Below are positions 27,977 to 35,449 of a DNA stretch of 35,449 bases, piece after piece. Each line of letters starts with the position of its first letter. The stretch's first letter is position 1. The stretch is from Chloroflexota bacterium (GTDB taxonomy: Bacteria > Chloroflexota > Anaerolineae > Anaerolineales > Villigracilaceae), in NCBI GenBank assembly GCA_016234535.1, contig JACRBH010000053.1, positions 1-35,449 on the forward strand, given 5' to 3'. A model generated the notes under the pieces. That model had not been told where the DNA came from. It did not search any database and saw only the letters and a program-made list of their open reading frames with translations. Both the position numbers and the translations under genes were made by a program.

Positions 27977-30280
27977 ATGAACACATCGCTGACTCAAATT
28001 GTTATCCTTTTATTAGTTGGAGCCTTGTATCTGCCTGTAATATTTTTTTCGATACAACGGCGGGATGATGGGCATGGGGCTGCGACCTGGCTGGTGGCTT
28101 TTTACGCCGTGCTGGCGCTGGTGTTGAATGTTGTCGAAGCGATCTGGCGCAACGGGGATTCGCCGCCAGGCAGTACACAACTTTTTTACGAACTGCAAAT
28201 ATATGCCGCCCTCACCCTTGCGGCCATTTTCATGCTGGCGCTTCAAACATTTTTGAAACGCGAAACCTGGTGGATATGGGTCGGTGTCTGGGCATTCTGG
28301 ATGCTCGGTCTGGCACTCATCCTCACCAATGCATTTAATTTACCTGATGTACTTTGGAAAAGCGGAAACCTGGTTTTGCAGCGCGAGCGGCTTGGCACAT
28401 TCTGGACGATATTGGGCTGGCTTGTTTATTCGGTCGGTTTGATCCTGACCATCGCGGAAGGAAACAGGCAGGCGCAACAGCTATTATTTCGAAATCGGTT
28501 GAACTATTGGTGGCCGACCCTTTCCCTGATGTTCATCAATGATATTTTGCTTTTTTCAAACACACCCATCATTGGGCAGCCCGTGCGATTGGTCGCTGCG
28601 ATCATGATGGCTTATGTGATCGGCACACATCACGTCCCCGACCTGAAACAAATCCTGCGGCGCGCGCTGGTATATATGTTGATCGCCATCGTGATTGTAG
28701 GCCTTTACGTTGCGGGTTTTTTGCTAATCCAGACCACATTCGGCAACGGCAAAAATTTCAATCCGTTATTGGCGGGCGCATTCATTGCGCTGATCCTTGC
28801 CCTGATCTTCGCGCCCGTATTGGCCTTGATCTCACGCACAGTCAACAAATGGATGAAGGGCGATCAATACGATGCAAGCCGCACCATTCATCAATACAGC
28901 GAAAGCATCAGCAACATCCTCGAAATGGATCGTCTTGCGAACGTCGCGGTCGGCATCATTCTCGAAGCCATGCAGATCGAACGCGGATTCCTTTTCCTTG
29001 TGGATGGGGAACGCGAGGCCGATGGTCATAAAACATATCGATTACGTTCTGCGCGCACTCCGGAAGAGAGGCAGATGGTCGCAGTGGAATTGGATGAAAA
29101 CGGGATCATCGCCTCTTATTTTGTTCTGGAACAAAGACCGCTTCTTCAATATGACCTTGACCTGCTCCCGGCTCTGCGGGTTGCCTCACCCGTTGAGAGG
29201 GACTGGTTCGCCCAGTTACACGCCGAGGTCTATATTCCCATCTTCGCCAAGAAGCAATGGATCGGCCTGCTGGCCTTTGGCCCAAAGTTGAACGGCAACC
29301 GCTACACAAAGGAAGACCTGAACACATTGAGTTCCCATGCGAGTCAAACCGCGGTGGCGCTGGAGAATGCCCGGCTGGTCGACAACCTGATGCGCCTGAA
29401 CAATGAACTCCGCACCGCGCGGCGGGCGCTGGAGAAGAACAATCAAGACCTCGAGCGCATCGACAAGGCCAAATCCGATTTCATCAGCATTGCATCGCAT
29501 GAACTTCGCACGCCGTTGACAGTCATCAAAGGCTACACGGAAATGCTGCTCGAAGATGCCAGCCTTAACCCCAATTACAAACGCATTATGAACGGAATCC
29601 ACGAAGGCACAATGCGCCTGCACGAAGTGATGGACTCGATGTTCGACATCGCACAGATAGACGCACGCTCCCTTAAGCCGCACATCCAGCCGGTCAAACT
29701 GGGACGCCTGATCCAGGAGATATGCGTCGAACAGGCTCAATCCTTGAAGGAACGAAAGCAAACCATAAAAGTCGACCTTCCCCCGCTGCCTGATGTAACC
29801 GCAGACCCAAACTTGTTACGAAAATTATTCCACCATCTGATCCGCAATGCGACCAAGTTCACGCCGAATCATGGAAGGATCATCATTAGCGGGCACCATA
29901 TCCCTTCGATTGTCAACCTGCCCAATGGCGGGGTTGAAATCGTTGTCAGCGACACCGGCGTGGGCGTTGACCCTAATTTCCGCGAGATCATTTTTACAAA
30001 GTTCTACCAGCCCGGCGAATTGACCAAACACTCTACAAGCAAAACCCGCTTCAAAGGCGGCGGCGCAGGGCTGGGACTGGCGCTCGCAAAAGGAATTGTC
30101 GAAGCGCACGGGGGGCGCATTTACGTGGAAAGCCCGGGTTACGATGAGATCAACTTTCCCGGCAGCCACTTCCATGTGATTCTGCCGCTGAGTAAAACCG
30201 AAGGTGGCGCCAATCCTGAACAAAAGACAGTTGCGCCATTGAAATTTGAGATGGGCGAAAAAAAAGCGGACGTTTCGTAA
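27977..30280 (+). CDS. Membrane sensor histidine kinase with GAF domain
   Basis: A 767-aa kinase. The N-terminal 290 residues have about seven to eight transmembrane segments (LTQIVILLLVGALYLPVIFF and following), a 7TM-type sensor. A GAF domain occupies about residues 305-465 (RLANVAVGIILEAMQIERGFLFLV, YIPIFAKKQWIGLLAFG). A short coiled coil leads to the HisKA domain with the phosphoacceptor His508 (FISIASHELRTPLTVIKGYTEML). The ATPase domain has an N box RKLFHHLIRNATKFTP, G1 VVSDTGVGVDP and G2 GGGAGLGLALAKGIVEAHGG. No response regulator gene is adjacent; the regulator at 21235 has no Asp, so it is not the obvious partner. The -10 box is TAAAAT with a short leader. The stop codon lies in a bidirectional terminator. 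Confidence 0.9.
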   Translation: MNTSLTQIVILLLVGALYLPVIFFSIQRRDDGHGAATWLVAFYAVLALVLNVVEAIWRNGDSPPGSTQLFYELQIYAALTLAAIFMLALQTFLKRETWWIWVGVWAFWMLGLALILTNAFNLPDVLWKSGNLVLQRERLGTFWTILGWLVYSVGLILTIAEGNRQAQQLLFRNRLNYWWPTLSLMFINDILLFSNTPIIGQPVRLVAAIMMAYVIGTHHVPDLKQILRRALVYMLIAIVIVGLYVAGFLLIQTTFGNGKNFNPLLAGAFIALILALIFAPVLALISRTVNKWMKGDQYDASRTIHQYSESISNILEMDRLANVAVGIILEAMQIERGFLFLVDGEREADGHKTYRLRSARTPEERQMVAVELDENGIIASYFVLEQRPLLQYDLDLLPALRVASPVERDWFAQLHAEVYIPIFAKKQWIGLLAFGPKLNGNRYTKEDLNTLSSHASQTAVALENARLVDNLMRLNNELRTARRALEKNNQDLERIDKAKSDFISIASHELRTPLTVIKGYTEMLLEDASLNPNYKRIMNGIHEGTMRLHEVMDSMFDIAQIDARSLKPHIQPVKLGRLIQEICVEQAQSLKERKQTIKVDLPPLPDVTADPNLLRKLFHHLIRNATKFTPNHGRIIISGHHIPSIVNLPNGGVEIVVSDTGVGVDPNFREIIFTKFYQPGELTKHSTSKTRFKGGGAGLGLALAKGIVEAHGGRIYVESPGYDEINFPGSHFHVILPLSKTEGGANPEQKTVAPLKFEMGEKKADVS

Positions 30281-30293
30281 CGTCCGCTTTTTT
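30258..30293. terminator. Bidirectional terminator between convergent genes
   Basis: GCGGACGTT (30266-30274) pairs with AACGTCCGC (30279-30287), with A-run and T-run on either side. The kinase stop codon (30278-30280) is inside the stem. Confidence 0.85.
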
Positions 30294-30817
30294 CACCTCT
30301 TTACGAACCTGCCCGCCAAAGCAGTGATCAACCCAAAGATTAACAAGGTGAATTTCACGCTTGCGCACAACGCCGCGATTTGGGGATACGGCGAGGCAGC
30401 ACCGTTCACCAGCACATTCCAAAGGGCATAATTTTCCACCGCATCAAATAGCGCCGCCGTAAATGCCCCCCAACCCATCCATGCCGCGAAGTAATGATAG
30501 CCGCCTGATTTTCCATTCATGGCCAGTAATAACCCAAGAGACAGCGCGAATGCGTAAACGGGCATGAATAGATAATCAAAACCGAGACCGAACGCAGCAA
30601 CAAGCCGCGCGTTGACATCCCACGAATCTACAATGGCTTGTGATGTTTTCAAGTCGCGCGCCAGTTCAAAAGAGACGATTCCGCTGGGAGCGGCAGATGT
30701 CCGTAGATATTGCTCAGACTGACTGAAGATGCCGAAGATCAAAATGGTTAATGCGAAGAATGTATAAAACATCGGCTTTCGCAAATTTTGTGGAATGAAT
30801 TCAAGCGGGTGGCGCAT
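30293..30817 (-). CDS. Small integral membrane protein of unknown function
   Basis: A 174-aa protein with about four to five hydrophobic segments (FYTFFALTILIFGIF, LFMPVYAFALSLGLLLAM, FAAWMGWGAFTAALFDAVENYALW, FTLLIFGLITALAGRF). The start at 30817 is chosen over 30874 because GGAG precedes it by 5 bases, and the longer start translates a repeat. No family was recognised. The gene is downstream of the GNAT-like gene on the same strand, with about 70 bases between them filled by a repeat. Confidence 0.7.
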   Translation of the reverse strand: MRHPLEFIPQNLRKPMFYTFFALTILIFGIFSQSEQYLRTSAAPSGIVSFELARDLKTSQAIVDSWDVNARLVAAFGLGFDYLFMPVYAFALSLGLLLAMNGKSGGYHYFAAWMGWGAFTAALFDAVENYALWNVLVNGAASPYPQIAALCASVKFTLLIFGLITALAGRFVKR

Positions 30818-30828
30818 GGGGACTCCGG

Positions 30829-30889
30829 GTAAGGTTGAAGGTTGGACACGTAACCTTTGACCTTCAACTTTCAACTTTCGACTTATTAT
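30829..30889. repeat. AAGGTTGAAGGTTGG-type intergenic repeat
   Basis: It consists of short direct and inverted copies: AAGGTTGAAGGTT, then AACCTTTGACCTTCAACTTT, which can fold back on each other. It lies between the 30293-30817 and 30889-32022 genes. Confidence 0.45.
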
Positions 30890-32022
30890 CAGATTTTCTT
30901 TTGATAAACGCGGTTATTCTTATATTCCACGCCGTTCAGGTTCTTCAAATCTGCGCGCATTTGCTCGGTGGTTTCTGCAACCTGCGTCATTTCCACGTGG
31001 ACGAATTGCTGAAACTCCAACAATGTTTTCCCCATCGCATAATACAAAAGAGCATTGCCGCCATGCCCTTGAAATTCAGGCAAAATTCCCATGCCATTCA
31101 CGGCAACAGTTTTCGTCCGCCGCATTTCAAGGAGCAGGTCAGGCAGGCCAAAAGGAAGGAGCTTTCCCTTTGCGCGTTGCAGCGCAGCGGAGACATCATG
31201 GAATGCAAACAGGAATCCGACCACATCATCTTCGCCATGCGTAATGATCTTAATTAAACGATGATCGGCGATGGTCATGATGTTTTCCACAACGAAATCA
31301 ATTTCACGCTGCGAGAGCGGATAATATTCCCAGTTGTTGACAAAGGCATTGTTGTAAGCCACCCCGATCCGATCTGCCCATGAGACCAATTCCTTTTTAT
31401 TCTTGAATCTCTTCACTTCCAAATGACCGCGCTGCATGACGCGCTCGGCAATCTTTTCCACGCGTTCGGGGATTTTGAATTTGTCGGCTGGCAAATAACA
31501 GGAAACAAAATCAACCTCCTTTTCAAACCCCTGTGCCTCCACCAATTGTTGATAATAGGCATGGTTGTAATTGAGCATGGTCATGGTCTGGCGGTGTTCA
31601 TGGCCGAAAATCAAAACACCATATCCATCCAATGGTCCCATTCCCTTGGGGCCGATGATCGTATCCAATCCGCGATTCTTTGCCCAATCGAAAGCGGTAT
31701 TGAATAAGGCTGTGGCAGTTTCCATATCATTCTCACATTCGAAGAGATAAAAATCAGCCTTTTTTGTTTTGTGATAATCGTTAAAGGGTTTATTCTCAAT
31801 TACAGCAATCCGCCCAATATCGCGGCCATCCCGCACGGCCAGAAAAAATTCCACATCGGAATGTTCATGGAATGGATGCTTCCTGTGGTTCAACTGGTTA
31901 TACGCGTCGATGTTCAACGGTGGGACCCATTGAGGGCAATCTGCATATATGCGACGAGGCAGTTCCACAAAACGCTTTACCTGCTTTTTATTGGATGTAT
32001 CCACTCTTTCCACTGTGACCAT
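30889..32022 (-). CDS. GNAT-like N-acetyltransferase
   Basis: A 377-aa protein with a tandem acyltransferase-like architecture. The N-terminal part has RIYADCPQWVPPLNIDAY and FFLAVRDGRDIGRIAVIEN. The C-terminal half carries a GNAT coenzyme-A loop, MGILPEFQGHGGNALLYYAMG (Q-x-x-G-x-G form), followed by EMTQVAETTEQMRADLKNLNG. The substrate is not readable; homologues annotated as GNAT or hypothetical are frequent. The start at 32022 is preferred to 32034 because GGAGG lies 5 bases before it and a TATATT -10 hexamer (32046-32051) predicts a start near 32039. Confidence 0.7.
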   Translation of the reverse strand: MVTVERVDTSNKKQVKRFVELPRRIYADCPQWVPPLNIDAYNQLNHRKHPFHEHSDVEFFLAVRDGRDIGRIAVIENKPFNDYHKTKKADFYLFECENDMETATALFNTAFDWAKNRGLDTIIGPKGMGPLDGYGVLIFGHEHRQTMTMLNYNHAYYQQLVEAQGFEKEVDFVSCYLPADKFKIPERVEKIAERVMQRGHLEVKRFKNKKELVSWADRIGVAYNNAFVNNWEYYPLSQREIDFVVENIMTIADHRLIKIITHGEDDVVGFLFAFHDVSAALQRAKGKLLPFGLPDLLLEMRRTKTVAVNGMGILPEFQGHGGNALLYYAMGKTLLEFQQFVHVEMTQVAETTEQMRADLKNLNGVEYKNNRVYQKKI

Positions 32023-32203
32023 GCAAGCCTCCATTAGTTATCACCAATATATACCCGAATGTAGAAGGAAAGTCACGCTGCGGAAGGGAGGGAAAAACCA
32101 ACAGCGTTGAATCCTGTCTGGGATGAAAGAGCAGGTCAAAGGTCGGAGAAGATGCGCTGCTTTTCATCAAGCAAAAAAAAACAAAAATAATAATCGTCCG
32201 TGC

Positions 32204-32209
32204 TATACT
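32204..32209 (+). promoter_or_regulatory. Extended -10 promoter of the M29 aminopeptidase gene
   Basis: TGC directly before TATACT (TGNTATACT). The predicted start near 32216 gives a leader of about 20 bases with GAGGG before the ATG. Confidence 0.45.
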
Positions 32210-32236
32210 TGGAAAATTCCATCGCATCGAGGGTTT

Positions 32237-33499
32237 ATGATTGAAAGAACACATCAGGAAATGTTGCAGAAGTATGCCGAAGCAATTGTAAAAGTCGGGT
32301 TGAATATTCGCAGCGGACAGCGTTTGATCATCAATCTGGGAGCGACCCGCGGCGTGCCGCATCAGTTCGCGCCATTGGTGCGTGAAGTTGCGAAGGCGGC
32401 ATATGGCATTGGCGCAAGGTATGTGGATGTGCTTTGGGGCGACGAGGAAATGCTGCGCCTGCGCGCTCAATATGCGCCGCGCGATTCGTTTGATGAATAT
32501 TCCATCTGGCAGATCGATGCGGTAATGAGAATGATCGGGAACGGCGACGCGCTGCTTTCGATTACAGGCTCGAACCCGGACCTGCTTGGCGGCCTCGACC
32601 CCGAAGTGGTTGGAATGATTCAAAAGACTCATTTACAGCATTTCAGCAAGATCGGTGAAAAGGTCTCCGCCAATGCGATCAATTGGTGCGTAGTGGCCGC
32701 TGCTGGCGAAGATTGGGCGAAAAAAGTTTTCCCCGAACTCTCCCCAGAAAAAGCGCAGGAAAAATTATGGACAGCCATTTTTGAAACCACACGCATCGAC
32801 CGTCCCGATCCAATTGCGTCGTGGCAGGAGCATATCATCACCTTGCGCAAGCGCGCAAAATATATGCAGGCCAAACAATACACTGCCCTGCATTACTCCG
32901 CGCCAGGCACTGACTTTACACTCGGGCTTCCGAATGGACATCTTTGGATCAGCGCGCAGTCCATGGCGCAGAATGGCGTGGCATTCACAGCCAACATGCC
33001 CACTGAAGAAGTCTTTACAACGCCTGATAGAAACCGCGCCGATGGCGTCGTCACGTCCTCTTTTCCATTGAGCTATGCGGGCACGTTGATCGAGGATTTT
33101 CAGGTAACATTTGAAAACGGGCGCGTGGTAAAAGTCAGCGCGAAGAAGGGTGAAGACGCCCTGCAAAAACTTGTGGATACCGATGAAGGCTCGCATCGGC
33201 TTGGTGAAGTTGCGCTCGTACCTGCCAGTTCTCCAATCGCCCAACGCGGACATCTTTTCTACAATACTTTATTCGACGAGAACGCATCCTGTCACATTGC
33301 CATTGGACGGGCCTACCGCTTCACTCTGACGGGCGGAGAGGAGTTGAACGACGAGGAGTTTATCTCCGCTGGTGGAAACGTCAGCCTCAACCACGTGGAC
33401 TTCATGATTGGCTCTCCAGAAATGGACATTGACGGTATCAAACAGGATGGCACGCGCGAGCCCCTGATGCGCAAAGGCGAATGGGCATTCGAGGCCTGA
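32237..33499 (+). CDS. M29-family aminopeptidase
   Basis: A 420-aa metallo-aminopeptidase of the AmpS/aminopeptidase T type, acting on free peptides in the cytoplasm. The metal-ligand regions are visible: PTEEVFTTPDR (Glu near 256), HRLGEVALVP (Glu near 323), LFDENASCHIAIG (His near 353) and NHVDFMIG (His near 385, Asp near 387). NMPTEEVFTTPDRN and NHVDFMIGSPEMDIDG are family hallmarks. The start at 32237 is chosen over 32123 because the extension is Lys/Asn-rich junk and the extended -10 box lies inside it. A terminator follows. Confidence 0.93.
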   Translation: MIERTHQEMLQKYAEAIVKVGLNIRSGQRLIINLGATRGVPHQFAPLVREVAKAAYGIGARYVDVLWGDEEMLRLRAQYAPRDSFDEYSIWQIDAVMRMIGNGDALLSITGSNPDLLGGLDPEVVGMIQKTHLQHFSKIGEKVSANAINWCVVAAAGEDWAKKVFPELSPEKAQEKLWTAIFETTRIDRPDPIASWQEHIITLRKRAKYMQAKQYTALHYSAPGTDFTLGLPNGHLWISAQSMAQNGVAFTANMPTEEVFTTPDRNRADGVVTSSFPLSYAGTLIEDFQVTFENGRVVKVSAKKGEDALQKLVDTDEGSHRLGEVALVPASSPIAQRGHLFYNTLFDENASCHIAIGRAYRFTLTGGEELNDEEFISAGGNVSLNHVDFMIGSPEMDIDGIKQDGTREPLMRKGEWAFEA

Positions 33500-33509
33500 T
33501 AAAATCTGG

Positions 33510-33533
33510 AAGCCTCCCGCGTGGGAGGCTTTT
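33510..33533 (+). terminator. Terminator after the M29 aminopeptidase gene
   Basis: AAGCCTCCC, loop GCGT, GGGAGGCTT, then TTCC. The stem is strong with a short T-run. Confidence 0.7.
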
Positions 33534-33570
33534 CCATTCAAGGAATGATCACAAATAAAACGGAGGATGT

Positions 33571-34161
33571 GTGCCAAAGTTAAAACCTGACCCCGCTTTG
33601 AATCCTGAAGACCTTTTGGCGGCTGAATATGAGTACATCGCCAATACGGTCTTTCAGGCGAATGAAGACCGTTCGCGCGTCGCCTCTTTCTACTTTGTCT
33701 CAGTCGGTTCGATTGTGGCGGCCATCCTCGGTACTCAATTTGCAACAGATAATTTGAAGAGTGTCTCACCCGCGTTTGCGATATTGTTCCTATTCCTGAC
33801 CATCCTCGGTGCACTGACCATCGCGCAGCTCGCCCGCCTGCGCGCCGCCTGGCATGAATCTGTGCAGGCCATGAATCAACTCAAGGATTTTTACATCAAG
33901 GCGCACCCCGAGATCAAGTCGGCTTTTAAATGGCGCGGAACAACCATCCCGCCAACTGACAAGCCTTTCAGCATTGCCAACCTGATCGCGGTCGAAGTGA
34001 CATTGCTGGGAGCGATAACGACCGCCGTGGCCGTTTACTTTATCCTTTTTACATTCGGCAACATCATGCTTTGGGGCTGGGTGCTCATTTTTATTTCCTT
34101 TGTCATAGGGATCATCCTTCAATGGCGATGGTACAAGCGCCTGCTGGTTGATGACCGATAA
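33571..34161 (+). CDS. Four-transmembrane membrane protein of unknown function
   Basis: A 196-aa product starting at GTG (33571) with GGAGG 4 bases upstream. An N-terminal helix EYEYIANTVFQANEDRSRVASFY leads into two hydrophobic segments (FVSVGSIVAAILG, FAILFLFLTILGALTIAQL). A central soluble part (LKDFYIKAHPEIKSAFKWRG) follows, then two more membrane segments and a basic end WRWYKRLLVDD. The layout, with a helical N-terminus and paired membrane hairpins, resembles SLATT/RipA-type small membrane proteins, but the match is by eye only. It heads a plus-strand run with a PPOX-like protein and YjbQ. Confidence 0.65.
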   Translation: MPKLKPDPALNPEDLLAAEYEYIANTVFQANEDRSRVASFYFVSVGSIVAAILGTQFATDNLKSVSPAFAILFLFLTILGALTIAQLARLRAAWHESVQAMNQLKDFYIKAHPEIKSAFKWRGTTIPPTDKPFSIANLIAVEVTLLGAITTAVAVYFILFTFGNIMLWGWVLIFISFVIGIILQWRWYKRLLVDDR

Positions 34162-34184
34162 ACGATATTCAGGCAGGACAAATC

Positions 34185-34757
34185 ATGTCTCGTAATTACG
34201 AAAACCAATCCCCCACCGCATTTCAACGCAGACCGTATCTCACAAAAGACGATGCCTGGATACGTGCCTTTCTCAAGACAGCGCAGGTCGGCCACATTGC
34301 CACATCCGTGGACAACCAGCCGTTTCTCAACCCAACCACTTTTTGGTATGACGAGGAAAATCATCAGATCGTTTTTCACTCCAATATCGCGGGGCGAGTC
34401 CGCTCGAATGTCGAGAGCAACCCAAAGGTCAGCATGGAAGCGAGCGAGTTGGGGAAGTTGCTTCCATCTAATGTGGCGCTTGAATTCTCGCTTCAGTTTC
34501 GCAGTGTCATCCTTTTCGGCACAGCGAGAGTGATCATCGATCCGACAGAAGCAAAAAAATTATTATATGGATTGATCTCCAAATACTTTCCCGCCATGAA
34601 CGCAGGCAAAGAATACCGCGAGATCACAGACAAGGAATTACGCGCCACGTCTGTCTACGCAATCAAAATCGAAGAATGGAGCGGCAAGGAAAATTGGGAA
34701 GACCGCGCCGACCAATCTGATGAATGGCCTGCGCTGGATGAGAAGTGGTTTGAATAA
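34185..34757 (+). CDS. Pyridoxamine 5'-phosphate oxidase-like flavoprotein
   Basis: A 190-aa FMN-binding split-barrel protein related to pyridoxamine-phosphate oxidase and NimA-type proteins. Visible features are VGHIATSVDNQPFLNPTTFWYDEENHQIVFHSN (residues about 35-68), GRVRSNVESNPKVSMEASE (FMN phosphate-binding side) and SVILFGTARVIID. It is probably a cytoplasmic flavin or F420/FMN-binding reductase; the substrate is unknown. The ATG at 34185 has AGGCAGG upstream (weak). The gap to the preceding gene is 23 bases, so they are probably cotranscribed. Confidence 0.8.
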   Translation: MSRNYENQSPTAFQRRPYLTKDDAWIRAFLKTAQVGHIATSVDNQPFLNPTTFWYDEENHQIVFHSNIAGRVRSNVESNPKVSMEASELGKLLPSNVALEFSLQFRSVILFGTARVIIDPTEAKKLLYGLISKYFPAMNAGKEYREITDKELRATSVYAIKIEEWSGKENWEDRADQSDEWPALDEKWFE

Positions 34758-34764
34758 GTTTGAG

Positions 34765-34787
34765 AGACAGGGATACTATCCCTGTCT
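34765..34787. terminator. Palindrome between the PPOX-like gene and yjbQ
   Basis: AGACAGGGATA (34765-34775) and TATCCCTGTCT (34777-34787) are perfectly complementary and followed by ATTTG. It could act as a weak terminator or be one more palindromic repeat. Confidence 0.45.
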
Positions 34788-34817
34788 ATTTGCACTTTCG
34801 ACAAAGGCATAACGAAT

Positions 34818-35237
34818 ATGAAATCCTACCGAAAAGAATTGTGGTTCAACCTCCCCGCCCGGCGCGGCTTTATCAATATAACGTCGCAGGTTGAAGAATG
34901 CCTGCGGGAAAGCGGCATTCAAAGCGGGCTGCTGCTTGTGAACGCCATGCACATCACCGCGTCCGTTTTTATCAATGACGATGAAAGCGGGCTGCATCAC
35001 GATTATGAAAAGTGGCTGGAGAAACTTGCGCCGCACGAGCCGGTAGGTCAATACCGCCACAATGATACAGGCGAAGACAATGCCGACGCGCACATGAAAC
35101 GTCAGGTCATGGGACGGGAAGTTGTTGTAGCTGTTACAAACGGTCAGCTTGACTTTGGCACATGGGAACAAATCTTTTATGGCGAGTTTGATGGCAAGAG
35201 GAAGAAGCGAGTACTTGTAAAAATTATCGGTGAGTAA
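34818..35237 (+). CDS. YjbQ-family protein (UPF0047)
   Basis: A 139-aa member of the YjbQ/UPF0047 family, trimeric beta-barrel proteins for which thiamine phosphate synthase activity has been reported as a secondary function. The family markers are [40 protein letters not shown] and [16 protein letters not shown]. The length is typical. No clear Shine-Dalgarno sequence was seen (GCATAACGAAT before the ATG). The plus-strand run continues with a PfpI-type gene. Confidence 0.93.
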   Translation: MKSYRKELWFNLPARRGFINITSQVEECLRESGIQSGLLLVNAMHITASVFINDDESGLHHDYEKWLEKLAPHEPVGQYRHNDTGEDNADAHMKRQVMGREVVVAVTNGQLDFGTWEQIFYGEFDGKRKKRVLVKIIGE

Positions 35238-35240
35238 ACA

Positions 35241-35303
35241 AAGTGACAGTCACCTCGCCCGCCCCACTTCACTACGAAGTGTTTGCAAAGGTGACTGTCA
35301 CTT
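35241..35303. repeat. 15-bp inverted repeat with inner hairpin
   Basis: AAGTGACAGTCACCT (35241-35255) and AGGTGACTGTCACTT (35289-35303) are perfectly complementary. An inner ACTTC-ACTAC-GAAGT hairpin (35266-35280) sits between them. It lies between yjbQ and the PfpI gene. Confidence 0.7.
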
Positions 35304-35325
35304 ATATGAGTGTGAGGAGAATCTT

Positions 35326-35449
35326 ATGCGCCTGCAAAATAAAATCATTGCCACTCTCGTTGCGGAGGGAGTGGAAGACCTTGAATACTACGTCCCGCTC
35401 ATGCGCCTGCAAGAGGAGGGCGCGCAAGTGTTATCGGCAGGTCTTGATC
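35326..35449 (+). CDS. N-terminus of a PfpI/DJ-1-family protein (partial)
   Basis: Forty-one codons run off the right edge: KIIATLVAEGVEDLEYYVPL then MRLQEEGAQVLSAGLD. This is the start of the PfpI/YhbO branch of the DJ-1 superfamily (glyoxalase or deglycase-type stress proteins); the catalytic Cys lies beyond the window. GAGGAG is 6-7 bases before the ATG. Confidence 0.75.
   Translation, partial: MRLQNKIIATLVAEGVEDLEYYVPLMRLQEEGAQVLSAGLD

Noticed and set aside
1..35449. CRISPR array, insertion sequence with transposase, prophage or plasmid functions
   Set aside because: No regular direct repeat-spacer series, transposase or integrase motif was found. The repeats are palindromic and single or paired in intergenic gaps.

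Overview
The window looks like part of a Chloroflexota chromosome, most likely Anaerolineae. This rests on gene content and intergenic character (mixed GC, many palindromic intergenic repeats, the LysX-type lysine pathway, an FGE-like lipoprotein and several lineage-type hypothetical proteins), not on a marker gene. Apart from the AT-rich left end (a gene tail and an FRG-domain gene), it reads as ordinary chromosome with no prophage, CRISPR array, transposase or plasmid functions.

Layout. 1-1800: small accessory genes (FRG protein, two hypotheticals), two of which share an upstream block. 1800-5055: repeats, an MFS transporter, smpB and a 260-aa hypothetical. 5157-13191 (minus): a nitrogen block with an Amt ammonium transporter, an ArsB/NhaD-type permease and a 1589-aa glutamate synthase large subunit. 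The permease and glutamate synthase promoters share two sequence motifs, one placed identically relative to the -10 box. Divergent from gltB is a short, promoter- and terminator-bounded transcription unit that is either a structured small RNA or a leaderless 40-codon gene. 13650-18898 (plus): a lysine (alpha-aminoadipate) cluster: homocitrate synthase with a C-terminal RAM-like domain, homoaconitase large and small subunits, homoisocitrate dehydrogenase-type enzyme and LysX. The carrier LysW and the later enzymes are not here. Every junction in this cluster is filled by a repeat.

19064-24843: a lipoprotein with an FGE-like domain and Cys-rich tail, an initiator tRNA-Met, an OmpR-type regulator with a degenerate receiver, a solitary DNA methyltransferase, a Tat-exported L,D-transpeptidase, and a SWIM zinc-finger protein preceded by a promoter, a 12-codon ORF and a terminator. 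25008-35449: a GH13 protein with a histone-H1-like lysine-rich tail, divergent from a GAF sensor histidine kinase; a small membrane protein; a GNAT-like protein; an M29 aminopeptidase; then a plus-strand run of a 4-TM protein, a PPOX-like flavoprotein, YjbQ and the start of a PfpI/DJ-1 gene.

Several genes (MFS, smpB, L,D-transpeptidase, GH13) have a -10 hexamer ending about 6-7 bases before the start codon and no Shine-Dalgarno sequence, suggesting leaderless mRNAs. All identifications are by reading motifs; no database search was possible.
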